Below are positions 9,564 through 18,649 of a DNA stretch of 64,000 nucleotides, in pieces. The translations under genes were made by a program, and so were the position numbers. How positions within the stretch are numbered: position 1 is the first letter of the stretch; every line of letters begins with the position of its first letter. The DNA is from Rubripirellula tenax (lineage in GTDB: Bacteria; Planctomycetota; Planctomycetia; Pirellulales; Pirellulaceae): assembly GCF_007860125.1 (NCBI RefSeq), contig NZ_SJPW01000008.1, positions 96,460 through 160,459 of the forward strand, given 5' to 3'. The notes beneath the pieces are model-generated. The model worked only from the letters and a program-made list of their open reading frames with translations, had not been told where the DNA came from and searched no databases.

Positions 9564-9579
9564 CGCAATCTGCGGGCCA
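9564..9579 (-). promoter_or_regulatory. Sigma-54 promoter of the BON-flavodoxin operon
   Basis: The minus strand reads TGGCCCGCAGATTGCG, with GG-N10-GC spacing and a TTGC -12 box. It lies about 60 bp before the chosen BON start and is divergent from the promoter at 9610. Confidence 0.65.
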
Positions 9580-9609
9580 GAGTTGCTTGAAACTCGGCAT
9601 GCTCCTGAT

Positions 9610-9625
9610 TGGCACTTGAATTGCG
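9610..9625 (+). promoter_or_regulatory. Sigma-54 promoter of the PAS kinase gene at 9692
   Basis: The sequence TGGCACTTGAATTGCG matches the -24/-12 consensus at every key base. It ends 66 bp before the ATG and forms a divergent pair with the promoter at 9564-9579. No exact GTGC-N6-GCAC site was found beside this pair. Confidence 0.75.
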
Positions 9626-9691
9626 GCGTACGAGAAAAAATACAAGAACGGGGCGGATTGGTAGAAACGACGAACTTTCGCAAATGACGCC

Positions 9692-10786
9692 ATGCAGATA
9701 CCGGACATCCCTTTACGACGAAATCGACTTGCCAATCTGCTGATGGAAGCTTCCCCAGTGGCAATCATCGTGACTGATCTCGGCGGTACGATTCAGCTCG
9801 TCAATCATGTTGCTGAGTCCTGGTTCGGATACAAAGAATCGGAACTTCTTGGAAAACCAAGTTCGGTTTTATTTCAGCGAAATCCGACCGGTGACGATGT
9901 GTCACACGATTCGTGCGTTCTGTCACGAGCGGGCGACAACGGCCAGGGTGACGCTTTGGATCGCTACGGTCGCCCGAGAAAGGGGGTGCCGTTCGCAGTG
10001 AAGGTGACATTGCATCCGCTATCGTTGACAACGGGCGAGATGGTCCTGGCCAACGTTGTGAACTTGTCCCAGAACGAGCCGGAATATGAAAAGCGAATTC
10101 AGGGGGAACGACTTGCCGCTGTCTTGGAGATGGTTTCCGGATTGGCTCACGAAAGCCGCAACGCACTTCAGCGTGCGCAGTCGTGCCTCGACCTGCTGGA
10201 GCTTGAAATTACGGACCAGTCGGATTTATTGCATCTGACCGATCGGATTCGCGGTGCCCTGACCGATTTGCATCAAAACTATGAGGAAGTAAAACGATAC
10301 GCCGCTCCCATCATCCTCAAGATCACTGCGGTCGATTTTAGGCGGTTATGTGAGAAATCTTTCGCTGCCTTGGTCTTGGATTCCTCCAACGCTACACCAC
10401 GTTTGCGGATCGACGAATGTCGCGGATGCTCTCGCCTCCAAGTCGATCAGCTTCAAATGGCGGAAGTGCTTCGCAACGTATTCGAAAACGCAATCCAAGC
10501 GAGTCTATCGGATAGCGAGATTGACTGCAGTTGTCGAATGCTTGAACACGAGTGGGTTGAAATTTGCATTCGCGACCACGGTGTTGGATTGACCGAGGAA
10601 GTGTCCCGTCGGATGTTCGAGCCGTTCTTCACAACCAAACAAAAAGGTACCGGCCTGGGACTGGCCGTATGCCAACGAATCATCGCGGCCCATCAAGGCC
10701 AAATGAGCGCTCGCAATCATCCCGATGGCGGAGTCGAAGTACGCATTTTGTTGCCGATGGCTAAGTCCACATCCAGCGGCAAATGA
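9692..10786 (+). CDS. PAS-domain histidine kinase
   Basis: The 364-aa soluble kinase has an N-terminal PAS domain (about 12-125, ending in VVNLSQNE). The H-box GLAHESRNALQRA holds H153, and the ATPase domain has EVLRNVFENAIQA, DHGVGL and KGTGLGLAV. The H-box HESRNALxR is the same unusual variant as in the kinase at 5577, which suggests a shared subfamily and perhaps a shared partner. The PAS sequence does not carry the FixL haem pattern, so its signal is unknown. It has its own sigma-54 promoter, so a kinase of the system appears to be part of the regulon it may control. Confidence 0.9.
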   Translation: MQIPDIPLRRNRLANLLMEASPVAIIVTDLGGTIQLVNHVAESWFGYKESELLGKPSSVLFQRNPTGDDVSHDSCVLSRAGDNGQGDALDRYGRPRKGVPFAVKVTLHPLSLTTGEMVLANVVNLSQNEPEYEKRIQGERLAAVLEMVSGLAHESRNALQRAQSCLDLLELEITDQSDLLHLTDRIRGALTDLHQNYEEVKRYAAPIILKITAVDFRRLCEKSFAALVLDSSNATPRLRIDECRGCSRLQVDQLQMAEVLRNVFENAIQASLSDSEIDCSCRMLEHEWVEICIRDHGVGLTEEVSRRMFEPFFTTKQKGTGLGLAVCQRIIAAHQGQMSARNHPDGGVEVRILLPMAKSTSSGK

Positions 10787-11088
10787 TTGGACGCAATCCT
10801 GGCTTGTGTCGTGTCCATGCCCCGCGTACCAGTTCGGATGCGTACTGAGCACGTGAATCGGTACGCCCGCTCAGTCAACCTCAACCTCAATCGCACCGCG
10901 TCGGTCGCCAAGTCATGAGCAAATCGTGTGATCGTTGGGCACCATTTTCGACGAGTGCAAGTCGTCAGAGAAACATCGTAGTCCATTGTTTCTGTCCCTC
11001 CCGAAGCCGTCCGAAAATGCGGGCGATATCGCACGAGCGCGCGGATGAGCACGCATGATAGAAGGTCAATTGTGCCCGCAGCGATCGC

Positions 11089-11131
11089 GAATCACCGCAT
11101 TCATCCTGGAAATTCTTGTTTGCGGTGATTC
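11089..11131. repeat. Inverted repeat with 11-bp arms before the sigma-54 activator gene
   Basis: GAATCACCGCA (11089-11099) and TGCGGTGATTC (11121-11131) are perfect complements around a 21-base loop, about 90 bp before the ATG at 11222. There is no T run after it, so a terminator is less likely than a protein-binding dyad with about three helical turns between arms, or an mRNA leader hairpin. The rest of the 435-bp stretch 10787-11221 shows no gene. It holds one one-mismatch palindrome (GCGC-N6-GCAC, 11039-11052). Confidence 0.5.
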
Positions 11132-11221
11132 AGAGAGCCAACCACGGCAAAGGAACAAGCTTCGCAGTAACCGATGCAATGAGACGAATCAACGACGAAC
11201 CGTAATTCCGGATAACGCAAG

Positions 11222-12664
11222 ATGACCGAAACGCCCATCAGATTGCTGTTGGTTGACGACGAAGAAGACTCCCGTCGATCCTGTGCGAAGTGGATGACGC
11301 GCAAAGGTCACGAAGTGATGGACGTTGAGAGTGCGGCGGAAGCGCTGGGTCTGCTGGAGCGTGAATCGTTCGACGTTGGAGTATTCGACATGAACATGCC
11401 AGGCATGTCGGGATTGGAGCTCCTGCAACGAGTTCACCAAGACAACATTGATATCGAAGTTATCATGTTGACGGGACAGGGAACTGTCGAAACGGCTGTT
11501 TCAGCGATGAAAATGGGTGCTTGCGACTTTCTGAGCAAGCCTTGCTCGCTTGGCGACTTGGAGCATCACTGTTACCGGGCAAGCGAGCGCCGCGAACTCA
11601 AGAAAGAGAACAAGCAACTCAAGGCAGTCATTTCTCGCAGTCGGCCTGCGGCAAAATTGATCGGCCAGTCGAAGTCACTGCGCGACGTCGCAAATATGAT
11701 TGGAAAAGTTGCGCCGACAAACAAACCCGTCTTGATCCAGGGCGAGAGTGGGACTGGCAAAGAAGTGGTTGCTCAAGCGATCCAACAGGCCAGCCGGGTC
11801 GCGGACAAGCCGTTCGTGACCGTTAACTGTGCCGCCCTGCCCGAAAACTTGGTGGAGAGTGAATTATTCGGTCATCAAAAAGGATCATTCACCGGCGCAA
11901 CGGCGGAAAAGCCAGGACTGTTCGAAATTGCTGATGGAGGCACGTTGTTCATTGACGAGATTGGCGAATTGCCACTCGCACTGCAACCTAAGCTGCTACG
12001 CGTTTTGGAAGATGGCTCGTTGCGTAGGGTCGGTTGCCATCGCGAACGGAAGGTAAAGGTTCGGATCATCGCGGCGACGAATCGTGATCTACAAACCGAA
12101 GTGAACGCCGGTAATTTCCGCGAAGACCTATTCTACCGAATCAATGTACTCTCCGTCCAACTTCCCCCGTTACGCGAACGAGAGGGAGACATTGACTGTT
12201 TGATCGACCATTTTTTGCCAAAGTCGTACCACGTTGATGACTGCGTGCGAGAAAAACTGATTCGCTATCCGTGGCCAGGAAACATCCGACAACTGATCAA
12301 CGTGATCGAACGAGCCACCATTCTGGCCGATGAGTTCGAAATCACACTTGATGACTTACCGGCTGAAATAGCGGACTTCGGACACGCGACTCAAAAGTCT
12401 TCCGGGAATACCGTCGAACCAGCGATGCGGGGCGAGCAGCCGAAAGCTCACCCCGACATGCTTGGCGATACCAATTACAAGCTCGATGATGTCGCACGTG
12501 TTCATGTGATGGAAGTTCTGAGTAAGGAAAACGGGAACAAGGCCAGCGCAGCTAGGAAGCTAGGAATTCATCGGCGGAAACTATACCGACTGCTTGAACG
12601 TTTCAACGTGCGATCGAAAGACGCTTCCACTGATTTGGAATCCATCTGCGATTCGGTCCTTTGA
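11222..12664 (+). CDS. Sigma-54-dependent response regulator (NtrC family)
   Basis: The 480-aa protein has a receiver domain with DDEED (12-16), phospho-acceptor D56 in VFDMNMPGM and K106 in LSKP. The AAA+ domain has Walker A GESGTGKE (174-181), the sigma-54 contact loop as GSFTGA (221-226) and Walker B TLFIDE (241-246). A Fis-type helix-turn-helix lies near the end ([19 protein letters not shown]). Such proteins bind upstream dyads and remodel RpoN polymerase. It is the only sigma-54 activator in the window and sits among at least nine sigma-54-type promoters, so it is the prime candidate for their control. The serine in GSFTGA is a known natural variant position. The cognate kinase could be any of those at 5577, 7060 or 9692. 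Confidence 0.95.
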   Translation: MTETPIRLLLVDDEEDSRRSCAKWMTRKGHEVMDVESAAEALGLLERESFDVGVFDMNMPGMSGLELLQRVHQDNIDIEVIMLTGQGTVETAVSAMKMGACDFLSKPCSLGDLEHHCYRASERRELKKENKQLKAVISRSRPAAKLIGQSKSLRDVANMIGKVAPTNKPVLIQGESGTGKEVVAQAIQQASRVADKPFVTVNCAALPENLVESELFGHQKGSFTGATAEKPGLFEIADGGTLFIDEIGELPLALQPKLLRVLEDGSLRRVGCHRERKVKVRIIAATNRDLQTEVNAGNFREDLFYRINVLSVQLPPLREREGDIDCLIDHFLPKSYHVDDCVREKLIRYPWPGNIRQLINVIERATILADEFEITLDDLPAEIADFGHATQKSSGNTVEPAMRGEQPKAHPDMLGDTNYKLDDVARVHVMEVLSKENGNKASAARKLGIHRRKLYRLLERFNVRSKDASTDLESICDSVL

Positions 12665-12680
12665 AAGGATCGGTAAGACG

Positions 12681-13745
12681 GTGAATTTGCAAAAACCCAA
12701 GTCGCCGCTGACTCGAATCGCCAGGGGCGGCATGTTGTTGTTGGCGGTTTTTGTGGCTGCGGTCATCGGCTATCGGGTGTTCGGTGACTATGGCTGGCTC
12801 GAATCCGTGTGGATGGTCGTTGTCACGATCTCTACGGTTGGATACAGCGAGTCAAGCACGCTGTCGCCTGGGCTGCAGGTGCTAACGATCATTGTCATCC
12901 TTGTGGGCATGTCGGCCGCTGCGTACACGTTTGGCGGGCTGATTCAATTACTTCTAGAGGGCGAAATTGATCGCCTGATCGGGCTACGACGAATGACCGC
13001 AGAAATCGCCAACATGAAGGACCACGTCATCATCTGCGGCTACGGGCGGATGGGCCAATGCTTGGCGTCGGAACTAAAATCACAAGATCGTCAAATCGTG
13101 ATCATCGAGAACGACCCCGATCGGCTTCGTGAAGCAAGTACGTTGGATTTAGCTTGCTTGACCGGTGACGCCACGGAAGAGGCCACGTTGCAGTCGGTCG
13201 GTATCGACCGAGCAAAGACGTTAGTGGCTGCCTTATCCGACGATGCCAAGAATGTCTTTTTGACGCTGACGGCTCGCAACTTGAACGAGCATATCCAGAT
13301 CGTCGCCCGGGCGGATCAAGTCAGCACCGAAAAGAAGCTGCGTCAGGCTGGCGCGAACCGAGTTGTCATGCCAACGGTCGTTGGTTCACGACAGATGGCT
13401 CGCGTGATCACACGCCCGACCACCGCGGATTTGATCGAACTACTTTCGCAACAAGAGTTTGCGGACCTGGAGTTGGAGGAGGTGCTGATCGGTTCGGGAA
13501 GCCAACTTGAGGGCATGTCGGTTGGGTCGACGTATGCGCACCGCGACCATGATCTTCTGTTTGTTGCGATTCAATCCGTGGAAGGCACGCTCCGATTCAA
13601 CCCCAGCGCGGGCCAAGTGTTTCAGAAGGGCGAAGTCCTGATCTTGATGGGCCACCGTAGCGACATCAGAGCCTTCCGATCGAAATTCGGCGATTCGGAT
13701 ACGGTCGCAAAATCTAAAGGGAGAAGCCCCGATGGTTGTTCTTAA
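12681..13745 (+). CDS. Potassium channel with RCK (TrkA-N/TrkA-C) domains
   Basis: With a GTG start at 12681 the protein is 354 aa. Two transmembrane helices (about 15-33 and 68-90) flank a pore loop with the filter TISTVGYSE (49-57), the classic TVGY potassium signature. A Rossmann RCK domain follows (HVIICGYGRMGQCLASEL, then IVIIEND and LTGDATEEATLQSVG), then a TrkA-C-like domain (about 265-340). This is the MthK-type architecture, gated by a cytosolic ligand or nucleotide. A longer frame from 12594 would overlap the activator gene by 71 bases and adds no channel sequence. The gene directly follows the activator and is probably co-transcribed. Confidence 0.9.
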   Translation: MNLQKPKSPLTRIARGGMLLLAVFVAAVIGYRVFGDYGWLESVWMVVVTISTVGYSESSTLSPGLQVLTIIVILVGMSAAAYTFGGLIQLLLEGEIDRLIGLRRMTAEIANMKDHVIICGYGRMGQCLASELKSQDRQIVIIENDPDRLREASTLDLACLTGDATEEATLQSVGIDRAKTLVAALSDDAKNVFLTLTARNLNEHIQIVARADQVSTEKKLRQAGANRVVMPTVVGSRQMARVITRPTTADLIELLSQQEFADLELEEVLIGSGSQLEGMSVGSTYAHRDHDLLFVAIQSVEGTLRFNPSAGQVFQKGEVLILMGHRSDIRAFRSKFGDSDTVAKSKGRSPDGCS

Positions 13746-14325
13746 ATCTTCTGACCCAATCCATGCAGCTGCGGAAGTCGACGGTTTACAAGAGAACAAG
13801 ACAACCGCTCGTCTTCTCAAAGAGATCGCTGTTTTGCAAGAACAGCAGCAAGCAAACGCGTTCCGTGTCAAAGCCTATCGCGCGGCGGTGAAAACAATCG
13901 AAGAATTGCCGACGTCGATACGCGACCTTCTACAGCACGACGGAATCGACGGATTGATAGCGTTGCCGACGATCGGAAAGTCGATTGCCAACTTGATCGA
14001 CTCCAACATTCGATTGGGTCGGCTGCCGCTACTTGATCGCTTGCGCGGAGAGTCAAACGCTGAGACCTACTTCACCAAGCTGCCGGGAATTGGGCCTGAG
14101 CTTTCGCGGCGGATCTATGACCACTTGCACATCGAGACGTTGCCCGAATTGTACGCCGCCGCGCAACAGGGCCGACTTGCTGAAGTGCCGGGATTGGGAC
14201 GCAAACGCGTGCGTGCCATTCAGGAGAGTCTGGAGACTCGGATCGGAAATACAAGCGATGTCAGCGCATTCCTGGAAACAGACCGCTCGATCCCTGTAGA
14301 CGACCTGTTGGCGATCGACGAATAG
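13732..14325 (+). CDS. Helix-hairpin-helix protein resembling the N-terminal part of DNA polymerase X
   Basis: The 197-aa protein resembles the 8-kDa and fingers region of X-family polymerases: an N-terminal helical stretch (EIAVLQEQQQANAFRVKAYR, then AVKTIEELP) and HhH motifs around LIALPTIGKSIANLI, FTKLPGIGPELSRRI and LAEVPGLGRKRVRAI. There is no palm or PHP domain, so it is not a polymerase by itself. It probably binds DNA in a sequence-independent way. It overlaps the channel gene by 14 bases and ends the activator-channel-HhH operon. A role in DNA protection during stress is only an inference. Confidence 0.85.
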   Translation: MVVLKSSDPIHAAAEVDGLQENKTTARLLKEIAVLQEQQQANAFRVKAYRAAVKTIEELPTSIRDLLQHDGIDGLIALPTIGKSIANLIDSNIRLGRLPLLDRLRGESNAETYFTKLPGIGPELSRRIYDHLHIETLPELYAAAQQGRLAEVPGLGRKRVRAIQESLETRIGNTSDVSAFLETDRSIPVDDLLAIDE

Positions 14326-14748
14326 TACCGCAACGGGTCGAAACATGGAAAGCTTCCCAGAATCGCTCCAACCAAGTTCAATCCAGGGAAGGTTGCTTGG
14401 CTTCCCGTCTTGCACACGCATCGTGACAACCAGCACTACACGGTGATGTTCTCGAACACGGCGAGGGCGCACGAGCAAAACACTACTGACGATTGGACGG
14501 CCATCTATCGTGACGACAATCATTCGCACGGTCGCTGGACGGTCATCACGTCTCAATTCGGTAGACTTAAGGGCCACCGAATCGTCCGCGGCCGAGAAGA
14601 CGAGTGCCGGTGCTACTATCGGCTCGGCGAAGCCGTGGTGACTCGCGATTCCGCCCACCCACCACATGCCGAACATGCGGATCGCTGGGACGACGACGCT
14701 GGGCGATGTGGTGTATGTGGTTGAATCGACGGTATGCTGTTTTCGTTG
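14326..14748. other. Intergenic stretch without a supported gene
   Basis: This 423-bp region lies between the converging HhH and TerB-like genes. Frames on both strands are short and lack family features. A loose inverted repeat (GGAAGC/GCTTCC, about 14347-14405) is the only structure seen. Confidence 0.5.
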
Positions 14749-15324
14749 CTACCTTTGCCGTTGCATTGCAGTGACGATCTGATCAATGACTGCTTGCTCT
14801 TTCTTCGAAACTTTGCCAAACCCTAGATGACCGCCGGAAGCTTTTGCGATCGAAGTCATCTGACGCTGTGTCAGCTCGATGATTCGTTTCTGAGCAACGT
14901 CTGACATGTCTGCAAAGATGCTATGGACGTAGCGTCGCCATGCATCCACCCCTAAACCCGGTGGTCGCCGATCGAGCCATTGGTCCAGCAGAATCCACGC
15001 CGCCGATCCATCGGTGATACCAAGCTGAATGGCTTCCGCCATGACCGCCTGGCGTTCGCGAACGTCGGCGGATCCTTCGGCCCAAGCGACCAGCGCAAGA
15101 GGAAACACTCGCAGCGCCAAAATTCCGTCGGAGGTGATGCCGAGACGCCCAAGTTCTTCGATCAACTTCTGGTCGCGGATTCCGGTATCTCGCAATAGGA
15201 CATCGCGACCTTCCTGGCTGCCTGCTTCCGCCTTCAGCCTTCGAACGATCTGCCCTTCCAGCTCCGCAAAGAAGTGTCCCTCGTCGAGCTGCCGAGGCTT
15301 TGATTTTGCTTTGTCGTTGGGCAT
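14749..15324 (-). CDS. TerB-like helical protein, paralogue 1
   Basis: With the ATG at 15324 the protein is 191 aa and wholly helical. The middle part (LALRVFPLALVAWAEGSADV, then RERQAVMAEAIQLGI) resembles the TerB tellurite-resistance fold. The C-terminus carries a conserved ASGGHLGFGKVSKKE block, shared with the paralogue at 20782 (ASGGHFGRGKTSAKE). No catalytic motif or signal peptide is seen. The in-frame ATG at 15414 lies upstream of the sigma-54 promoter at 15371-15386, so it was rejected. Two copies under similar promoters in one regulon suggest a real stress function that is so far unnamed. Confidence 0.82.
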   Translation of the reverse strand: MPNDKAKSKPRQLDEGHFFAELEGQIVRRLKAEAGSQEGRDVLLRDTGIRDQKLIEELGRLGITSDGILALRVFPLALVAWAEGSADVRERQAVMAEAIQLGITDGSAAWILLDQWLDRRPPGLGVDAWRRYVHSIFADMSDVAQKRIIELTQRQMTSIAKASGGHLGFGKVSKKEQAVIDQIVTAMQRQR

Positions 15325-15370
15325 CCTCGCGTAGTCCCCTTGAGTGACGGATTGGCTGTTCCGCCAAGGT

Positions 15371-15386
15371 TGCAAACAAGGGGCCA
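15371..15386 (-). promoter_or_regulatory. Sigma-54 promoter of TerB-like gene 1
   Basis: The minus strand reads TGGCCCCTTGTTTGCA, with correct GG-N10-GC spacing and a perfect TTGCA -12 box, about 47 bp before the ATG at 15324. It is divergent from the promoter at 15496. Confidence 0.7.
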
Positions 15387-15448
15387 ACGAAAAAATCCGG
15401 CATGCATGCGACATTCACATACACCAGGAGGTTCGAAATAGCGCGCCT

Positions 15449-15462
15449 GCGCGATGCTGCAC
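15449..15462. promoter_or_regulatory. One-mismatch palindrome GCGC-N6-GCAC between divergent promoters
   Basis: GCGCGATGCTGCAC differs from GTGC-N6-GCAC at one base. It lies 34 bp from the promoter at 15496 and 63 bp from that at 15386, so one site could serve both. Confidence 0.35.
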
Positions 15463-15495
15463 ACCTTACGGAGCAAAAATCCCGTCCATCACGGT

Positions 15496-15511
15496 TGGCA
15501 CTGCGAATGCA
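15496..15511 (+). promoter_or_regulatory. Sigma-54 promoter of the stress protein gene at 15542
   Basis: TGGCACTGCGAATGCA keeps TGGCAC and GG-N10-GC, with one change in the -12 box (ATGCA). It ends 31 bases before the ATG. Confidence 0.7.
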
Positions 15512-15541
15512 TGAGGTGCTTCAACATCAAGGGAGACGCTG

Positions 15542-16444
15542 ATGAAAAAGATATTGATAGCCACTGACGGTTCACAATCGGCTGATGACGCGGTCAAGTT
15601 CCTGTCGCACCTGCCTCACGATGAAACGATCGAACTAACCGTCTTGACCGTTTTGCACGTGCCTGGACAGGGCAAGGCGTACCTAGTCGGTGACTGGATG
15701 GAGTCTTGTTTGGCCCAAGAACGCATGGTCGCGAGCGAATCGTTCGCAAGTGTAGAATCTGCTTTCGCGGGCGCCAACGTTCGGCTTAGCCACGTGACCC
15801 GCGAAGGGCATCCCGGCGAGACGATTGTCGCCATCGCAAATGAGCTTCAACCAGATCTGCTAGTTGTCGGTGCGACAGGTCGATCCGCAGTCGCCCGAGT
15901 ATTGCTGGGAAGCATCAGCGACTACGTGGCCACTCACGCACCGTGCAGCGTGCTTATCGTGCGGTCGACGGGTGCGCTCGAGAAAAAGCGTCCGCTGCGA
16001 GTCGTTATCTGTTACCAACCCACCGGACCCTCCCAGGCAGCGGTTGAAGAGTTTGCCGAGTTTGACTGGGGATCGAAGACCGAAGTGGATTTGGTGACGG
16101 TCCATTCCGGACAAGGGTTTTACCAAGAACCAGACGCTGACAAGTCACTCCAGAACGCGCGTGCGGCGGCCGAACAACTTCACAATGTCGCTCCTCGCGC
16201 AAACGGACGGGTCATCGACAGCGAACACTTCGGCGAGTCACTGGTACGGTTCATCGAGGCTAACGACACCGATCTGGTTGTCCTTGGGGAAACGCCGAGG
16301 ACGCGACTCAGCCGAATCCTGATGGGCAGCATGACACGGTTCGTACTGCGCCAAGCGCCTTGCAGCGTCTGGATCACTCGCAATCGAATGATTCATGGAA
16401 CCGCAAAGGCAGACAGTTCAAAAACCGGTTCAGTCACAGCGTGA
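15542..16444 (+). CDS. Universal stress protein, two Usp domains
   Basis: The 300-aa protein has two tandem Usp domains. The first (about 1-142) starts MKKILIATDGSQSADDAV and ends with the nucleotide loop GATGRSAVARVLLGSISDY and PCSVLIVR. The second (about 155-285) has LGETPRTRLSRILMGSMTRF and PCSVWITR. ATP binding is likely in the first domain, where the G-2x-G-9x-G-S pattern is intact. It is preceded by a sigma-54 promoter and is divergent from TerB-like gene 1. It is a homologue of the proteins at 607 and 27727. A GGGAGA ribosome site lies just before the ATG. Confidence 0.95.
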   Translation: MKKILIATDGSQSADDAVKFLSHLPHDETIELTVLTVLHVPGQGKAYLVGDWMESCLAQERMVASESFASVESAFAGANVRLSHVTREGHPGETIVAIANELQPDLLVVGATGRSAVARVLLGSISDYVATHAPCSVLIVRSTGALEKKRPLRVVICYQPTGPSQAAVEEFAEFDWGSKTEVDLVTVHSGQGFYQEPDADKSLQNARAAAEQLHNVAPRANGRVIDSEHFGESLVRFIEANDTDLVVLGETPRTRLSRILMGSMTRFVLRQAPCSVWITRNRMIHGTAKADSSKTGSVTA

Positions 16445-16594
16445 GAGGACTCCAGCGTGCCCCGCTTCCGGCTGATCAAAAACGAACGTTGTTGGCCCTT
16501 AAGCCAGACGCATTCACTACTTCCGTTCAGTTTGCAAATGCAATAGATGCGAACGTAAACGCACTACCTCTCTAACGCTCGAAGGAGCCCTCGG

Positions 16595-17014
16595 ATGAAA
16601 CGTATTGTTTGCTTGTCGGTTGTGGTATGCCTAACGTCCATAAATTGGCTACTTGCCACCGAGCCACAAGAAAATTCGCCAACAAACGTCACTCCGTTGA
16701 TGCGAATGAAGCTCGATAAGTCAAAAGCTATCTTGGAAGGACTGACGCTGGAGGACTATGACACGATAAAGTCGAATGCCCGATCCTTGAAATTGCTCAG
16801 CACGGAAGCGGGATGGAACGTGATTCAATCGAAAGAATACGCCGCCCAAAGCAGTGACTTTCGCCGCGCCGCCGATATGGTTGTCCAAGCCGCCGAGGAC
16901 AAAGACATCCACCGTGCGGCGCTCGGTTACGTCGCGCTGACCGTACGTTGCATCGAATGCCATTCTTACATGCGAAAGCACCGTGTGGAATTGATGAACT
17001 TGGATGTCGAGTAA
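16595..17014 (+). CDS. Exported cytochrome c'-like monohaem protein 1
   Basis: The 139-aa protein has a cleavable signal peptide (about 1-21, ending in LLAT) and a helical body. A single haem c site CIECH (119-123) lies close to the C-terminus, the position seen in four-helix-bundle class II cytochromes (c'). Those periplasmic proteins bind NO and CO at a five-coordinate haem. No methionine sixth ligand pattern is evident. It is paired with a paralogue at 19985. Its own promoter is not clear, and it may be read through from the stress protein gene 150 bp upstream. It has a GAAGGAG ribosome site. The c' assignment rests on layout, not on alignment. Confidence 0.8.
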   Translation: MKRIVCLSVVVCLTSINWLLATEPQENSPTNVTPLMRMKLDKSKAILEGLTLEDYDTIKSNARSLKLLSTEAGWNVIQSKEYAAQSSDFRRAADMVVQAAEDKDIHRAALGYVALTVRCIECHSYMRKHRVELMNLDVE

Positions 17015-17056
17015 TCGCGAAAATCGATCGTTGCTCCTCCATCTAGGAACCGAGCT

Positions 17057-18616
17057 ATGTCAACCCAAGCGACTGAGTCCATCTCCGTCGAAGAACTGAT
17101 CGATGGATTGTCTGATCCAGACGCCTACCCCCATCCTGTTGATGGAGGCGTGGTCGTTCATGAAACGCATATCTCGGTCGTCTTCTTGGCCGGCGAGTTC
17201 GCGTACAAGGTCAAGAAGCCGATAAAGACCGACTTTCTGGACTACAGTACAAGGGCGCTGAGAAAGCATTTTTGTGCGGAGGAATTGCGTCTGGATAGTC
17301 GATACGCAGGCCAGCTCTACATCGGCGTTGTACCGATCGTCGACGATGATGGGCGACTTCGTCTCGACGCGCCTGGCAAGCCAATTGAGCACGCCGTCAA
17401 GATGAAGCGTTTTCCCGAACGCGCACTGTTGAGCGAACGAATTGTTGACGAAGATTTTTCAATTCGCGAAGTGCTTCAACTGGCCGACACCATTGCCAAC
17501 TTTCATCAACAAGCAGTTGCTTGTGATCCGCAGTTTGCCGCCGGATGGCCTGACTATCTGGTCAAAAACATGCATCAAATCGTTCGCCAAGTCGAGAAGC
17601 ACGTCGATATCGAGACGGCATCGACTTTAGAATTCCTTCATCGATGGTCGGACGAATTCTTCAGCGGACACCTGGCGGTATTTTCCCAGCGTGTGGACGA
17701 TGGATTTATTCGCGAATGTCATGGCGACTTGCACTTAGGGAACGTGGTTCTTTGGAATGGCTCGTTCGTGCCCTTTGATGGCATTGAATTCAACGAGCGT
17801 CTGCGCTGGATCGACGTGCTCAGCGATGCTGCGTTCTTGGCGATGGATTTCGCGGCCTGCGGGCACCAGGATTTGTCGCGTTCGTTTATCAATGCCTACT
17901 TGGAGCGAACCGGCGACTACGACTCGCTGATCCTGCTGCGATGGTTCTTGGTCTATCGATCGCTCGTGCGGGCACTCGCCGCGTCCATGCGTAGTGACTC
18001 AAGCCATCTGACGAGCACGCAGCGAGAAGAAGCGATTTCGGATGCCCGCCAACACGTCAGTCTCGCGTACCGTTTTACGCAGAAAGAATCGCCTCGCCTG
18101 TGGATCACTCATGGAGTCAGCGGAAGCGGGAAAACGACCATCAGCGAGGCGATCGTTCAGCGTAACCAGGCATTCCGACTGCGAAGCGATATCGAACGTA
18201 AACGCTTATTTGGCTTGTCGCCAACTCAGCGTCCCGACACAGAAATGCAAGCGAAAATGTATAGCGAAACATCTAACCAAGAAACATACGATCGACTTTT
18301 GAAATTGGCAGGCAAGATTTTGTGTGCGGGTTACAGCGTGATCGTGGACGCGACGTTCCTGAAGCAATCGGATCGAAATCGGTTCCGCGAACTTGCGATG
18401 GGCGAGGGTGTTCCTTTCGCCATTCTTGCCTGCCACTGCGACGAACAGTCACTTCGCGATCGCGTAGCCAAGCGAGCCGCCACAAATACTGACGCGTCCG
18501 ACGCGAACCTGAAAGTTTTAGAACATCAACTTGCGACTCGCCAACCGCTTTCAAAGGTTGAGCGAAGTCACATCGTTGATGCTCCCGAAATCACTGAACC
18601 GACCGACCATGCGTAG
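17057..18616 (+). CDS. Two-domain APH-like/AAA kinase protein
   Basis: The 519-aa protein has an N-terminal aminoglycoside phosphotransferase-like kinase fold (about 30-310), with the catalytic loop HGDLHLGNV (222-230) and the metal-binding equivalent FDGIEFN (240-246). The C-terminal P-loop kinase domain (about 345-505) has HGVSGSGKTT (352-361). The fusion matches the family of Mycobacterium tuberculosis Rv2004c, which belongs to the hypoxia/NO-induced DosR regulon. The substrate is unknown in the family, and drug resistance should not be assumed. The gene follows the cytochrome gene by 42 bp and precedes the DHOD-like gene by 33 bp, so a single transcript is likely. Confidence 0.88.
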   Translation: MSTQATESISVEELIDGLSDPDAYPHPVDGGVVVHETHISVVFLAGEFAYKVKKPIKTDFLDYSTRALRKHFCAEELRLDSRYAGQLYIGVVPIVDDDGRLRLDAPGKPIEHAVKMKRFPERALLSERIVDEDFSIREVLQLADTIANFHQQAVACDPQFAAGWPDYLVKNMHQIVRQVEKHVDIETASTLEFLHRWSDEFFSGHLAVFSQRVDDGFIRECHGDLHLGNVVLWNGSFVPFDGIEFNERLRWIDVLSDAAFLAMDFAACGHQDLSRSFINAYLERTGDYDSLILLRWFLVYRSLVRALAASMRSDSSHLTSTQREEAISDARQHVSLAYRFTQKESPRLWITHGVSGSGKTTISEAIVQRNQAFRLRSDIERKRLFGLSPTQRPDTEMQAKMYSETSNQETYDRLLKLAGKILCAGYSVIVDATFLKQSDRNRFRELAMGEGVPFAILACHCDEQSLRDRVAKRAATNTDASDANLKVLEHQLATRQPLSKVERSHIVDAPEITEPTDHA

Positions 18617-18649
18617 TCGACCATTCTGTTTTCCAATCTGGGTATCCTT

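Noticed and set aside
10933..10976. GCAC-N12-GTGC pair upstream of the activator gene
   Set aside because: The arms are in the opposite order and the spacing differs from the cluster dyad, so it is likely chance.
14053..14676. Open minus-strand frame of 207 codons
   Set aside because: It overlaps the HhH gene in antisense and has no recognisable motif; it is a codon-bias shadow.
17057..18616. Aminoglycoside resistance gene
   Set aside because: The kinase fold is shared, but the fusion to a P-loop kinase domain and the context match stress-regulon proteins of unknown substrate.
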